Positions 1 through 8,324 of a stretch of DNA of 64,000 nt are shown piece by piece (the stretch's first letter is position 1; each line of letters starts with the position of its first letter). The position numbers and the translations under genes were made by a program. Source of the DNA: Casp-actino8 sp032118015. GTDB taxonomy: Bacteria; Actinomycetota; Acidimicrobiia; Acidimicrobiales; Ilumatobacteraceae. The DNA is taken from the NCBI GenBank assembly GCA_032118015.1, contig JAULYE010000010.1:1-64000 (forward strand), in the 5' to 3' direction. Below the pieces are notes generated by a model. It searched no databases. It was given only the letters and a program-made list of their open reading frames with translations, and was not told the origin of the DNA.

Positions 1-2384
1 AGAATGGGCTGGCGATCAGCTGGCGGAGTCTGCAAGAGGCTCAGGTCACGGATGCCGACAAGGCTCATTTCAAGTGTGCGCGGAATCGGTGTCGCTGACA
101 GCGTCAAGACGTCGACATTGGTCTTCAAGTGTTTCATTGCCTCTTTGTGTTGAACCCCGAATCGCTGTTCTTCGTCGACGATCAACAAGCCGAGATCCTT
201 GAACTTCACGTTGTTCGACAGCAGGCGATGTGTGCCGATCACACAGTCGATGTCGCCGTTGGCCAGTCCTTCGATCACTTTGTTTGCCTGAGCATTCGTG
301 AGAAATCGCGACAGCACTTCGACACGGATCGGGTATTCGGAGAAGCGATCAGCGAACGTATTGCCATGCTGTGCTGCGAGCAGAGTTGTCGGTACGAGAA
401 CTGCTACCTGCTTGCCATCCTGGATGGCCTTGAACGCAGCGCGCACCGCCACTTCGGTCTTGCCGAACCCGACGTCTCCGCACACGAGTCTGTCCATCGG
501 GTACGGACGTTCCATGTCGCTTTTGATATCGACGATGGCCTTGGCCTGATCCGGTGTTTCGACGAAAGGAAAGGCGTCTTCCATCTCGGCTTGCCATGGA
601 GTGTCGTCGCCGAAGGCGTGGCCTTGGGCTTGGATGCGTTTTTGGTACAGCACGACAAGTTCTTGGGCGATCTCGCGTACTGCGCTGCGGACTTTCGCCT
701 TCGACTTGGCGAAATCCCCGCCTCCAAGTCTGTGCAGCGTCGGTATCTCGCCACCGACGTAGTGGCGAACCGTGTCGATTTGATCCGATGGGATGTAGAG
801 CTTGTCGCCACCCTTGTAGGCGAGAAGGAGATAGTCGCGTTCCACTCCGCCGACGGTGCGCTTGACCATTCCTTCGTATTTGGCGACGCCATGGATGTAG
901 TGCACGACGTAGTTGCCGGGCTTCAGGTCCTCGAAGACCGTGATCCCGTCGCGTCGCTTGGTCTTGGGTGCTCGGTGCGCTCGACGACGGCCAGTGACAT
1001 CGGCCTCGGAGATGACTGCGACCTTGCACGATGGAATACGAAATCCCCGTTGCAGAGTCGACACCACGATCGAGCCACCTGGTGCAGAGAGATCGGGAAC
1101 GGCATCCGCGCGATAGACGCTGAGATCGAGACCGACATTTCCAAAGGTCTGCGCGAGACGGTCTGCCGATGTTTCGTTGTCTGCCGTCACGACGACCCGG
1201 TAGCCGTTGGAGAGCATCGATCGAATGGCTTGTACCAACCCTTCGCCGCCACCTGTCATCGCCGCCCATCCGCTGGCCTCCATCAGCGGTGTATCCGGTC
1301 CGTCGGCCACGGGGATCAGATTCCAAGCTCCGCGAGTCGAACCCAGAAGGCGATCCGGCTGGGAGTACAGGCGCGGAAAGTCGTTGTCGGGATCGCGCGC
1401 CCATGATGAAGCGAGAGCTTGCGCCAAGTCGGCTTCCTCGGCAAGGAGGTCCTTGGATCGGTCGAGCATGCGGCGTGGTTCGATCAGAACCATCTTCGAA
1501 CCCTTCGGCAACACGTCGGTGAGAAGAGTCGGCTCTGTCGTGAGCCACGGCAGCCAACTCTCCATGCCGTCGAAGAGAAGTCCTTCGCTCAGTCGCTCCC
1601 AATGCTCACGACCCCACGGCTCCGAGGCGATCAGCGATTCGGCGCGATCGCGCACCGAATCAGTCATGATCAGTTCTCGAGCGGGAAAGATCACGACTTC
1701 GTCGAGGTCTTCATCACTGCGTTGGTCGTGTACGGAGAACGTCGTCAGTCGATCGACCTCGTCACCCCACAGATCGATCCGCACGGGACCCGGCGCTGTG
1801 GATGGGAAAACATCGATGATTGCGCCGCGTCGGGCCACTTCACCTCGGTGTTCGACGAGATCTTCGCGGCGGTATCCGCCCGCGACGAGAGTGTGCATCA
1901 GGGCATCAGGGTCGACAGAGCCGCCTTTGCGAATGACGGTGGGTTCGATCGAAGGTGTGTTCGGGCCGAGTTGTTGCAGAAGGGCGCGCATACTGGCCAC
2001 GACCACACTGGGGTGTCGGCTCTCGTCGGCGAGACGCCAGAGAACGTCGAGGCGACGACCCATTGTTTCCACACTCGGGCTGACGCGCTCGAAGGGGAGC
2101 GTCTCCCATGCCGGGAACAACAGCACGTCACCTGAAGGGAAGAACGCCGCGATGTCATCGGCCAATTGCGTAGCCATCGTTCCCGTTGGGCAGGCAACGA
2201 TCAGAGGTTTGCGACCCGAGATTTCCGCGAGAGCGGCGATTGCGAAACTACGCCCTGGCTCGGGGATGGCGACAGTGGTGTCGACACTGCCGAGCACCCC
2301 CATCAAGACACGATCGTCTCGAGACAGTCCTCGCAGTGACGCCAACGTACCCGCAGCGGTGATCGAGCCAGTCTTCGTCGTCAC
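1..2384 (-). CDS. mfd: Transcription-repair coupling factor Mfd (partial, C-terminus outside window)
   Basis: Mfd is the ATP-dependent translocase that removes stalled RNA polymerase and recruits UvrA to template-strand lesions. The minus-strand frame runs from GTG at 2384 to the window edge, about 794 codons of an expected 1100-1200. Visible in order are the UvrB-like N-terminal region, a CarD-like polymerase-interaction segment (KGGDKLYIP, near base 820), the helicase Walker A GDVGFGKTE (near base 460), the DEEQ box in LIVDEEQRFG (near base 175), and ATPIPRTLEMS just before the edge. The first codons encode VTTKTGSITAAGTLASLRG. The GTG was chosen because an 18-bp tandem repeat array lies immediately upstream. 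It follows pth on the same strand. Missing C-terminal motifs simply lie outside the window. Confidence 0.96.
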   Translation of the reverse strand, partial: MTTKTGSITAAGTLASLRGLSRDDRVLMGVLGSVDTTVAIPEPGRSFAIAALAEISGRKPLIVACPTGTMATQLADDIAAFFPSGDVLLFPAWETLPFERVSPSVETMGRRLDVLWRLADESRHPSVVVASMRALLQQLGPNTPSIEPTVIRKGGSVDPDALMHTLVAGGYRREDLVEHRGEVARRGAIIDVFPSTAPGPVRIDLWGDEVDRLTTFSVHDQRSDEDLDEVVIFPARELIMTDSVRDRAESLIASEPWGREHWERLSEGLLFDGMESWLPWLTTEPTLLTDVLPKGSKMVLIEPRRMLDRSKDLLAEEADLAQALASSWARDPDNDFPRLYSQPDRLLGSTRGAWNLIPVADGPDTPLMEASGWAAMTGGGEGLVQAIRSMLSNGYRVVVTADNETSADRLAQTFGNVGLDLSVYRADAVPDLSAPGGSIVVSTLQRGFRIPSCKVAVISEADVTGRRRAHRAPKTKRRDGITVFEDLKPGNYVVHYIHGVAKYEGMVKRTVGGVERDYLLLAYKGGDKLYIPSDQIDTVRHYVGGEIPTLHRLGGGDFAKSKAKVRSAVREIAQELVVLYQKRIQAQGHAFGDDTPWQAEMEDAFPFVETPDQAKAIVDIKSDMERPYPMDRLVCGDVGFGKTEVAVRAAFKAIQDGKQVAVLVPTTLLAAQHGNTFADRFSEYPIRVEVLSRFLTNAQANKVIEGLANGDIDCVIGTHRLLSNNVKFKDLGLLIVDEEQRFGVQHKEAMKHLKTNVDVLTLSATPIPRTLEMSLVGIRDLSLLQTPPADRQPI

Positions 2385-2434
2385 GTGCGTGAACCTGTGT
2401 GGATCATCATGCTCACAGCTGATTGATTCACCGT

Positions 2435-2524
2435 GAATTCACTCATAATGATGAATCCACTCATAATGATGAATTCACTCATAATGATGAATTCACTCAC
2501 AATGATGAATTCACTCATAATGAA
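2435..2524. repeat. Tandem repeat, 18-bp unit x5
   Basis: Five consecutive copies of an 18-bp unit (GAATTCACTCATAATGAT) with only single-base differences lie between the mfd start and the pth end. The last copy includes the pth stop codon (2515-2517) and its final codons. The unit length is a multiple of three. There are no spacers, so it is not a CRISPR array. Function unknown; slipped-strand expansion is the simplest origin. Confidence 0.9.
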
Positions 2525-3138
2525 TTGAACGTGTTCATCGTCGCGTCGACTCCATGCGTGACGATCTTTTCGACTGCATCGGCAGCGACATTGACGGCCA
2601 CATCGAGGAGTTGGCGTTCGGCGGCGGGCACTTTGGACAGAACGTGCTGCGCTCCTTGCTCCTTGTTCGACGGCTTACCTACTCCGATGCGAACGCGAAT
2701 GTAGTCATCGGTCCCCATGTGAGCCGACACACTGCGCAGACCATTGTGTCCGCCGAGACCGCCGCCCTTTTTGATGCGAACCGTTCCTGGTGGCAAGTCG
2801 AGTTCGTCCTGCACGATGATCAAGCCTTCGATCGACTTGAATCCGTATCGGCGGATCAACTTGCTGACGGCTTGACCGCTCTCGTTCATGAACGTGGTTG
2901 GAAAGGCGAGCACAGCACGATGATCCTCGAAGCGCACTTCGGCGACGAATGCTGAATCACGTCCAACTTTGAGGTCCTGACCGTGTCGACGTGCGAGTTC
3001 GCGAACGACTTCCTCACCGACATTGTGGCGCGACCGCGCGTACTTCTGTCCAGGGTTTCCGAGCCCCACGACGAGGGCATCGAATGTCGAAGAAGACCCC
3101 GGGCGCTCCGACGAGTTCGCTCGGCCGAAGAGGCCCAT
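2515..3138 (-). CDS. pth: Peptidyl-tRNA hydrolase
   Basis: Pth cleaves peptidyl-tRNAs that drop off ribosomes, recycling tRNA in the cytoplasm. The 207-residue protein has the family signature VVGLGNPGQKYARSRHNVG with catalytic His38, FPTTFMNESG, the Asp-containing QDELDLPPG (Asp111) and KGGGLGGHNGLRS. Length is normal apart from an extra N-terminal stretch of about 17 residues (MGLFGRANSSERPGSSS). It lies 21 bp downstream of rplY on the same strand, the common rplY-pth arrangement, and is probably cotranscribed with it. The last codons overlap the 18-bp tandem repeat, so the final residues (NTFNSL) may be repeat-derived. Confidence 0.96.
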   Translation of the reverse strand: MGLFGRANSSERPGSSSTFDALVVGLGNPGQKYARSRHNVGEEVVRELARRHGQDLKVGRDSAFVAEVRFEDHRAVLAFPTTFMNESGQAVSKLIRRYGFKSIEGLIIVQDELDLPPGTVRIKKGGGLGGHNGLRSVSAHMGTDDYIRVRIGVGKPSNKEQGAQHVLSKVPAAERQLLDVAVNVAADAVEKIVTHGVDATMNTFNSL

Positions 3139-3159
3139 GATCTGCTCCGGACGTCAGTC

Positions 3160-3789
3160 TCAGGACTTGGCTTCGCCCTCACCGGCAGCCGGTGCAGCTT
3201 CAGCTTCGGCAACGGGTGCCGGCGCAGCCTCTGCGCGCGAGCCCGCAATCGCGGTCACGATGGGGAGATCGGGATCGCCGAGCGCACGCGTGCCAGCAGG
3301 CAGGGCGATCTGTCCGAGACGGATGACTTCGCCAGGCTGCATTCCGGAGATGTCGATCGAGATCTCACTTGGCATGTTCGCAGGGGTCGTGACGATGTCG
3401 ATCGTGTCCGCGGATGCATCGACAAGACCGCCTTCGGCGAGAACTGCCTTGGCGTCACCCACGAGACGTACGGGAACGGCGATTGTCAGCTCTTCGCTCA
3501 TGTTGATGCGCAAGAAGTCCACATGGGCGACGGTCCGCTTGACCGGATGGCGCTGCAGATCCTTGATGACAGCGGGATAGGTGCTGCCATCGACGGCGAT
3601 TTCGAGGATCGTGTTGGTTCCAGCTGCACCCGACAACGCAAGGCGAAGATCGCGACGATCGACCGTCACAGGAATGGGGTCCATGCCCAGGCCGTAGATG
3701 ACTGCGGGAATCTTTTCTTCACGGCGTAGACGACGCGCAGCTGAACTGCCACTTTCACGACCGGACGTTGCAACGAGGGTTGTAGACAT
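3160..3789 (-). CDS. rplY: 50S ribosomal protein bL25 (Ctc/TL5 form)
   Basis: bL25 binds 5S rRNA on the large ribosomal subunit. The 209-residue protein is the long two-domain form. An N-terminal 5S-binding beta-barrel (RLRREEKIPAVIYG, then KDLQRHPVKRTVAHVDF) is followed by the C-terminal TL5 beta domain (ISIDISGMQPGEVIRLGQI). It ends in an Ala/Glu/Pro-rich tail from about residue 185. The ATG start is preceded by an AAGG-type ribosome-binding site. It sits upstream of pth and downstream of prs on the same strand. A small inverted repeat (arms 3806-3811 and 3817-3822) lies in its leader, with no demonstrable role. Confidence 0.95.
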   Translation of the reverse strand: MSTTLVATSGRESGSSAARRLRREEKIPAVIYGLGMDPIPVTVDRRDLRLALSGAAGTNTILEIAVDGSTYPAVIKDLQRHPVKRTVAHVDFLRINMSEELTIAVPVRLVGDAKAVLAEGGLVDASADTIDIVTTPANMPSEISIDISGMQPGEVIRLGQIALPAGTRALGDPDLPIVTAIAGSRAEAAPAPVAEAEAAPAAGEGEAKS

Positions 3790-3934
3790 AGCGGAACCTT
3801 TCAGGCCGGGATCTCGTCCCGGGGGCGCAAACAGGTTCCAATGCTACGGCTACCGGGGGGTCATCACCACCTGGGGTCGAAGCCCTGGCTGGACAGGTGC
3901 TGTCACCGGGCCAAACGAGACGGGGCTCATGAGA

Positions 3935-3950
3935 CGTGGTTCAGTCCACG
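3935..3950 (-). terminator. Possible weak hairpin downstream of prs
   Basis: A 5-bp inverted repeat (CGTGG, 6-base loop, CCACG) lies 10 bases beyond the prs stop codon in the 170-bp gap before rplY. There is no clear T-run, so a terminator function is uncertain. Confidence 0.25.
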
Positions 3951-3959
3951 AGGACCGTT

Positions 3960-4961
3960 TCAGGCCTGGTTCTCGCCGCCGAAGATTTCACTCACACTCG
4001 TGTCGTCGAACACTGCCGCCAAAGCATCGGCGATGATCTTGCCCACGGAGAGTACGTGGATCTTGTCGATGTTGGCTTCGGGGCTGAGGGGCAAGGTGTT
4101 CGTCAGTACGACTCGATCGATCCGCGACTTGGACAGGCGCTCGACAGCCGGACCGGACAGGACGCCGTGTGTTGCCATGGCCCACACCTCGGTCGCTCCT
4201 TTGTCCAGAAGGAGATCCGCCGCGGACACGATCGTGCCACCGGTGTCGATCATGTCATCGGTCAGGATGCACAGCCGACCCTCCACCTCGCCGATGACAT
4301 CGAGGGCCTGCACGGTGTTGGTGCTGCCCTTCGGGCGGCGCTTGTAGACGAAGGCCAGATCGGCGCCGAGGTCTGCTCCGAGATGCTGCTGCATGCGCTC
4401 GGCTACTTTGATGCGGCCGGCGTCAGGCGACACGATCACCGGGTTCTTGGCGTTGTCGCGGATGTACTTCTCGATGACCGGCATTGCCGTGAGGTGGTCC
4501 ACTGGACCGTCGAAGAAACCCTGGATCTGGCCGCTGTGCAGGTCGATCGACACCATGCGCTTGGCTCCAGCAGCCTTGAAGAGATCAGCGATGAGGCGCG
4601 CTGTGATCGGTTCACGACCTTCAGCCTTGCGGTCCTGTCGGGCATAGCCGTAGAACGGGCACACAGCGGTGATGCGCTTGGCCGAAGCGCGCTGTGCGGC
4701 ATCGATCATGATCAGTTGTTCCATGATCGAATCGTTGATGGAGTGTCCATTGAAACCGAAGTGGCTCTGCATGATGAACACGTCCGAGCCGCGCACGCTT
4801 TCGGTGAAGCGCGGGCGAATCTCGCCGTTGGCGAACTCGACGATGTTCGGCTCTCCGAGTTCGATACCGAGATATCCAGCTACCTCCGTAGCTAGGGCGT
4901 GGTGGGTGCGGCCCGAATACAGGGCCATGCGCTTCGTCGTTACCTTGTCCACCTGACTCAA
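3960..4961 (-). CDS. prs: Ribose-phosphate pyrophosphokinase (PRPP synthetase)
   Basis: Prs makes phosphoribosyl pyrophosphate from ribose 5-phosphate and ATP for nucleotide, histidine and tryptophan synthesis. The 333-residue length is typical. Diagnostic segments are FANGEIRPRFTESVRGSDVF, the flexible-loop region FYGYARQDRKAEGREPIT, the metal/ATP-site SIDLHSGQIQGFF, and the PRPP-binding loop LTDDMIDTGGT. It lies between glmU and rplY on one strand. The glmU-prs pairing is common in actinobacteria and links UDP-GlcNAc and PRPP supply. No missing residue was noticed. Confidence 0.97.
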   Translation of the reverse strand: MSQVDKVTTKRMALYSGRTHHALATEVAGYLGIELGEPNIVEFANGEIRPRFTESVRGSDVFIMQSHFGFNGHSINDSIMEQLIMIDAAQRASAKRITAVCPFYGYARQDRKAEGREPITARLIADLFKAAGAKRMVSIDLHSGQIQGFFDGPVDHLTAMPVIEKYIRDNAKNPVIVSPDAGRIKVAERMQQHLGADLGADLAFVYKRRPKGSTNTVQALDVIGEVEGRLCILTDDMIDTGGTIVSAADLLLDKGATEVWAMATHGVLSGPAVERLSKSRIDRVVLTNTLPLSPEANIDKIHVLSVGKIIADALAAVFDDTSVSEIFGGENQA

Positions 4962-5035
4962 CGCTGTTCCCTCGTTCCTCCGCCGTGGCGTTCGCGAACG
5001 GTACGCCCCGTGTCGAGAGAATGCTCCTGGATGTT

Positions 5036-5057
5036 GCAGGTTCAGGTGCAGGTTCAG
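5036..5057. repeat. 12-bp direct repeat at the glmU 3' end
   Basis: The unit GCAGGTTCAGGT occurs once in full and again as 10 of 12 bases, overlapping the stop codon of the shortened glmU. It is short and could be chance, but it fits the pattern of small tandem duplications at gene ends in this window. Confidence 0.5.
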
Positions 5058-6166
5058 TCGTGTGCGGGCCGGTCGTCCTTGCTCGAATCATAGAACGCAC
5101 CGGTGTGTCGGCCATCGGTAATCCGGGTCCCGGGCTCGAGATATGCGAACGGTCCGATGTGCGCATCGTCTCCGATGACAGCCTCGACGGCCACGGTCGA
5201 GTCCACCGTGGTGCGCTGTCCCACTTGGCAGTCGACCAGCCTGGTGTTCGGTCCGATCTCGGATCCTGATCCGATGACGGTTCGGCCCTGCAAGATGGTG
5301 CCGGGCAGCAGTGACACGTCCTGGCCGATCTCGACGTCGATATCGATGAAGGTTTGGTGGGGATCGAACATCGTCACACCGTTGAGCAGCCAACGCCGGT
5401 TCGTGCGCGACCGTAACTCCTGCTCGGCAAGTGCCAATTGCCAGCGATCGTTGACGCCTTGGGTCTCCTCGATGTCGGCACGCACTGCACCGATGCGATG
5501 GCCCATGCCGGCGAGTACAGAGATGACATCGGTGAGGTAGTACTCGGCTTGGGAATTCTGCGGCGAGACATGGCGCAGCGCCGGACCGAGAAGATCGCGG
5601 CGAAACGCATAGATCGACGTATTGATCTCGTGGATCTCGAGTTCCTCACGGGAGGCATCGCGGTGCTCCACGATGCGTACGACACGACCGTCTTTCGCTC
5701 GTACGACGCGCCCGTACCCAGTGGCATCATCCATGTGTGACACGAGGACTGTCGCAGCAAGGGCATTCGATTCGTGATGAGTGACGAGATCGTCGATGGT
5801 CTCTTTGCGCAACAGCGGAGTGTCTCCGGGGACAACAACGATCGTCGAGGTGTCGTCGATCTCGTCCTCGACGAGTTCGTCGAGTCGGGCAAGCCCGACG
5901 CTCACGGCATCGCCAGTACCGCGCTGAACCCGCTGCTCGGCGAAGCGGATGTCACGACGGTCGGACAGATCGCTCGAGATGCGAGCCGTCACCTGATCGG
6001 CACCATGTCCGACGACCACGATCGTCTGCGTGGGCTGCACGGCATCGAGGGCATGGATCACGTGCAACACCATCGGGCGACCACAGATGGGATGCAGGGG
6101 TTTGGGGCGTTGCGAACGCATCCGAGTCCCCTCTCCAGCAGCCAGAACAATGGCATACAGCGGCAT
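5054..6166 (-). CDS. glmU: N-acetylglucosamine-1-phosphate uridylyltransferase, GlmU with truncated C-terminal domain
   Basis: Full GlmU acetylates GlcN-1-P and then transfers UMP to give UDP-GlcNAc for peptidoglycan. The N-terminal pyrophosphorylase is complete: LAAGEGTRMRSQRPKPLH at residue 8 onward, VVPGDTPLL, YYLTD, and a left-handed beta-helix beginning near residue 235 (GTILQGRTVIG). At 370 residues the protein is about 90 short of the usual 450-480. It stops just after GRHTGAFYDSS, so the acetyltransferase catalytic His/Tyr/Asn/Lys segment is absent. The RxRPG acetyl-CoA-site region reads YLEPG. None of the three frames downstream restores the missing segment. It is probably active for uridylyl transfer only, with GlcN-1-P acetylation done elsewhere. 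A short direct repeat overlaps the stop. Confidence 0.9.
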   Translation of the reverse strand: MPLYAIVLAAGEGTRMRSQRPKPLHPICGRPMVLHVIHALDAVQPTQTIVVVGHGADQVTARISSDLSDRRDIRFAEQRVQRGTGDAVSVGLARLDELVEDEIDDTSTIVVVPGDTPLLRKETIDDLVTHHESNALAATVLVSHMDDATGYGRVVRAKDGRVVRIVEHRDASREELEIHEINTSIYAFRRDLLGPALRHVSPQNSQAEYYLTDVISVLAGMGHRIGAVRADIEETQGVNDRWQLALAEQELRSRTNRRWLLNGVTMFDPHQTFIDIDVEIGQDVSLLPGTILQGRTVIGSGSEIGPNTRLVDCQVGQRTTVDSTVAVEAVIGDDAHIGPFAYLEPGTRITDGRHTGAFYDSSKDDRPAHD

Positions 6167-6206
6167 CGCGATCTCCGTTCGGCGGGGCTTTGACTGGTTG
6201 TGTCTG

Positions 6207-6277
6207 CTCCGGGGAGAGGGCTCGAACCCCTATTCGCGGAATCAAAATCCGCTGTCCTACCATTGGACGACCCCGGA
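6207..6277 (-). tRNA. tRNA-Gln (anticodon TTG)
   Basis: A cloverleaf folds on the minus strand. The acceptor stem is TCCGGGG/CCCCGGA, the D-arm GTCC/GGAC around an AATGGTA loop, the anticodon stem GCGGA/TCCGC with loop TTTTGAT (anticodon TTG), and the T-arm AGGGG/CCTCT around TTCGAGC. It has no encoded CCA. It lies between glmU and the divergent bS22 gene. Confidence 0.95.
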
Positions 6278-6341
6278 ATGGGCGACGACCGAGAGGTGGG
6301 ACCACCTCTGCGCTCGTTCTGACGCCTCAAACCTATCGGCG

Positions 6342-6371
6342 TTGGGACTCACGCCTGCGACTCGCTAGCGT
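6342..6371 (+). promoter_or_regulatory. Candidate sigma-70-type promoter for the bS22 gene
   Basis: TTGGGA (6342-6347) and TAGCGT (6366-6371) are spaced by 18 bp, about 27 bp upstream of the bS22 start codon, with a GGAGAGG ribosome-binding site between (6388-6394). The -35 and -10 boxes each match the consensus only partly. Confidence 0.4.
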
Positions 6372-6397
6372 GGGGAGCCTGTCATTGGAGAGGTCCT

Positions 6398-6490
6398 ATG
6401 GGTTCGTTGATCAAGAAGCGTCGTAAGCGGATGCGCAAGAAGAAGCACAAGAAGATGCTCCGACGCACCCGTCACCAGCGTCGCAAGTAG
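6398..6490 (+). CDS. 30S ribosomal protein bS22-like (AURKAIP1/COX24 domain), 30 aa
   Basis: This 30-residue, extremely basic peptide (MGSLIKKRRKRMRKKKHKK..., ending RTRHQRRK) matches the actinobacterial AURKAIP1/COX24-domain protein that mycobacterial ribosome structures name bS22, a small subunit of the 30S particle. It starts at ATG 6398 behind a strong GGAGAGG ribosome-binding site with normal spacing. It is monocistronic and divergent from the tRNA-Gln gene. It is below the length cut-off of most gene finders and easily missed. Its presence supports an actinobacterial origin of the window. Confidence 0.92.
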   Translation: MGSLIKKRRKRMRKKKHKKMLRRTRHQRRK

Positions 6491-6541
6491 TCGTCCACGG
6501 CGTGTTGCCGGGTGCAATCGCGTCCATCTCGACGGTCGTGA

Positions 6542-6569
6542 TCATGAGTTCGTGCTCATGAGTTCGTGC
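6542..6569. repeat. 14-bp direct repeat x2 at the ispE stop codon
   Basis: TCATGAGTTCGTGC occurs twice in perfect tandem. On the coding (minus) strand the array covers the last residues and the TGA stop of the RsmA-IspE frame. Because 14 is not a multiple of three, the duplication must have altered the C-terminal residues. Confidence 0.8.
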
Positions 6570-8302
6570 TCAGTGCCTCGCGTGACGACGACGAGCACTT
6601 GTGCGTCGGCAAGCGCATCGCTCAGCCTCGAGTGATCGCCGGGAACGAACCACGTCGCTCCACTTCCAGCAAGTGTCGGCCGGAGACCGCACGCATCCTG
6701 AATGCGGTCTCGCCAAAGAGCCAAACGTGGCTCGACGTGAATCGCAGCCGGCTCGAGATCATTGCCGTTGTCTCCTGTCGGACCGCCGAGTTCGTCCCAG
6801 GCCGCGTAGACCGCCGGTGTGCTGACTCGCAGCGGCGGAATGATCAAGGTGAACGTTCGGTCCTCATGAGGCAGAGCCTGCACGATCTCACCGATGCCGC
6901 TGACGGCGGCCCGTCCGCCGTGAACACAAAATGGCACATCGGCGCCGATCGCCGCGCTGGCGATCACATCGTCTGAAGTCATACGTCCTGCCCAGCGAAA
7001 GATCGCGGCTGCATCGGTCGAGCCTCCGCCGAGACCGCCGCCATGAGGGATGTTCTTGGTCACCGTGACATGCGCGGTGCGCCCGAGGAACCTGAGGGCT
7101 CGGTGCACGAGATTCGTCTCGTCGACATCGATGCCCTCGGCATAGGGACCCTCGATGGCAAGGTGAATCGAGTCGGATGATTCAGATGACGGAGCTGTCG
7201 AATCCGATCCGGGCCGACTTGGCGTCGAGAGATCTGAACGTTCAGCACCTCGTCGCCCACGAATATGGATGTCATCGCACAGATCAAGGCTGACCATCTC
7301 GGCATCGATGAGGTGATATCCATCTGCTCGCACACCTGTGACACGCAGCGACAACGTCAATTTTGCTGGGGCCTCGATCACAACGTGTTCATCATGAACG
7401 TCATGAACGTCATGAACATCATGAACATCATGAACGTCATGAACGTCATGTTCATCATGAACATCGTCTTCACGTCGTTCTGAACGACCCTCGATGCTCG
7501 TCACCAATCGACCCCAGGCCTGAACGTCGAGTTCTTCTGGCCGTGCAGTTGGCGCGATACCCGCACGTTCGAAGTCGCCTGTGTCGGCGATGCCGGCCAA
7601 GGAACGGCGCAGCATCTTGCGGCGTTGGCCGAATGCGGTGCGCACGAGCGCGAACAGCGGTCGCGGGTCGACGTCGACAGGGGGTGAATGTCGTCGGGTG
7701 ATCTCGATGATCGACGATGTGACCTTGGGTTGGGGCAAGAACACAGTTGGCGGCACATCGCCGAGAATCCGCGCCGTCGCCCAGTAGGCAACCTTGACGC
7801 TGACTGCCCCATAGTCGGGCGAGCCTGCACCAGCGGCGAGCCGCAGCGCAACTTCGCGTTGCACCATGACGACGAAACGCGAGATCGCAGGCACGTCGTC
7901 GAGGAGGTCGGCGATCAAGGGTGTTGCCACGTTGTAGGGCAAGTTGGCGACCACCACAGCTGTGCGGCCCGTCGGAATCAGTGATTCCCAGTCGATGTCA
8001 CGTGCATCGGCTTCGATGACGGTGACATTGGCCCGATCGGCGACAACTGTGCGCAACACGGGGGCAATGCCGTGATCAATTTCGATTGCGATCACATCGG
8101 CGCCGGTGTCAGCCAGAGCCAGTGTCAGCGATCCGAGTCCCGCTCCGATTTCGATCACGAGGTCGTTGGGTCCAACATGTGCCAATCGTGCGATACGTCG
8201 CACCGTGTTCGGATCCACCACGAAGTTCTGACCGAATGAGCGCCGGGGTGACAACCCTGATTCGGCGAGGAGTCGAGTGATCTCCTGTCGGGAATGCGTC
8301 AC
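6542..8302 (-). CDS. rsmA-ispE: Fused 16S rRNA dimethyladenosine transferase (RsmA/KsgA) and 4-diphosphocytidyl-2-C-methylerythritol kinase (IspE)
   Basis: One uninterrupted frame encodes two normally separate enzymes. Residues 1-275 are RsmA, which dimethylates A1518/A1519 of 16S rRNA: SFGQNFVVDPNTV, EIGAGLGSLTLAL, catalytic NLPYNVATPL at 120. Residues 308-586 are IspE, the MEP-pathway GHMP kinase: PAKLTLSLRVTGVRADGYH and the ATP loop GGGLGGGSTDAAA at 421. They are joined by about 28 residues of His-Asp-Val repeats encoded by a 9-bp tandem array. Start GTG 8302 was chosen because an upstream ATG at 8371 would overlap the preceding gene. A GTG at 7381 could also initiate IspE alone. Adjacent rsmA and ispE genes are usual in actinobacteria; a fusion is not. 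The serine/threonine-rich insert at about 353-378 in IspE is unusual. Confidence 0.93.
   Translation of the reverse strand: MTHSRQEITRLLAESGLSPRRSFGQNFVVDPNTVRRIARLAHVGPNDLVIEIGAGLGSLTLALADTGADVIAIEIDHGIAPVLRTVVADRANVTVIEADARDIDWESLIPTGRTAVVVANLPYNVATPLIADLLDDVPAISRFVVMVQREVALRLAAGAGSPDYGAVSVKVAYWATARILGDVPPTVFLPQPKVTSSIIEITRRHSPPVDVDPRPLFALVRTAFGQRRKMLRRSLAGIADTGDFERAGIAPTARPEELDVQAWGRLVTSIEGRSERREDDVHDEHDVHDVHDVHDVHDVHDVHDEHVVIEAPAKLTLSLRVTGVRADGYHLIDAEMVSLDLCDDIHIRGRRGAERSDLSTPSRPGSDSTAPSSESSDSIHLAIEGPYAEGIDVDETNLVHRALRFLGRTAHVTVTKNIPHGGGLGGGSTDAAAIFRWAGRMTSDDVIASAAIGADVPFCVHGGRAAVSGIGEIVQALPHEDRTFTLIIPPLRVSTPAVYAAWDELGGPTGDNGNDLEPAAIHVEPRLALWRDRIQDACGLRPTLAGSGATWFVPGDHSRLSDALADAQVLVVVTRGTEHELMSTNS
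7386..7466. repeat. 9-bp tandem repeat x9 forming the RsmA-IspE linker
   Basis: Nine 9-bp units (CATGAACGT with variants CATGAACAT, CATGTTCAT and CGTGTTCAT) occupy 81 bp. Read on the minus strand they encode repeating His-Asp-Val/Glu. The unit is a multiple of three, so copy-number changes would preserve the frame between the two enzyme domains. Confidence 0.95.
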
Positions 8303-8324
8303 GTGTCGAGCCTGACGAACACGT

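Noticed and set aside
129..1406. 425-codon plus-strand frame, plus several others over 1-2400
   Set aside because: They are antisense to mfd, whose minus-strand product has clear helicase motifs; open antisense frames are expected at this GC content.
2435..2524. Possible CRISPR array
   Set aside because: Units are contiguous with no spacers and no cas genes are present; the same applies to the arrays at 7386 and 53908.
3936..4895. 319-codon plus-strand frame
   Set aside because: It is antisense to prs, which is fully conserved on the other strand.
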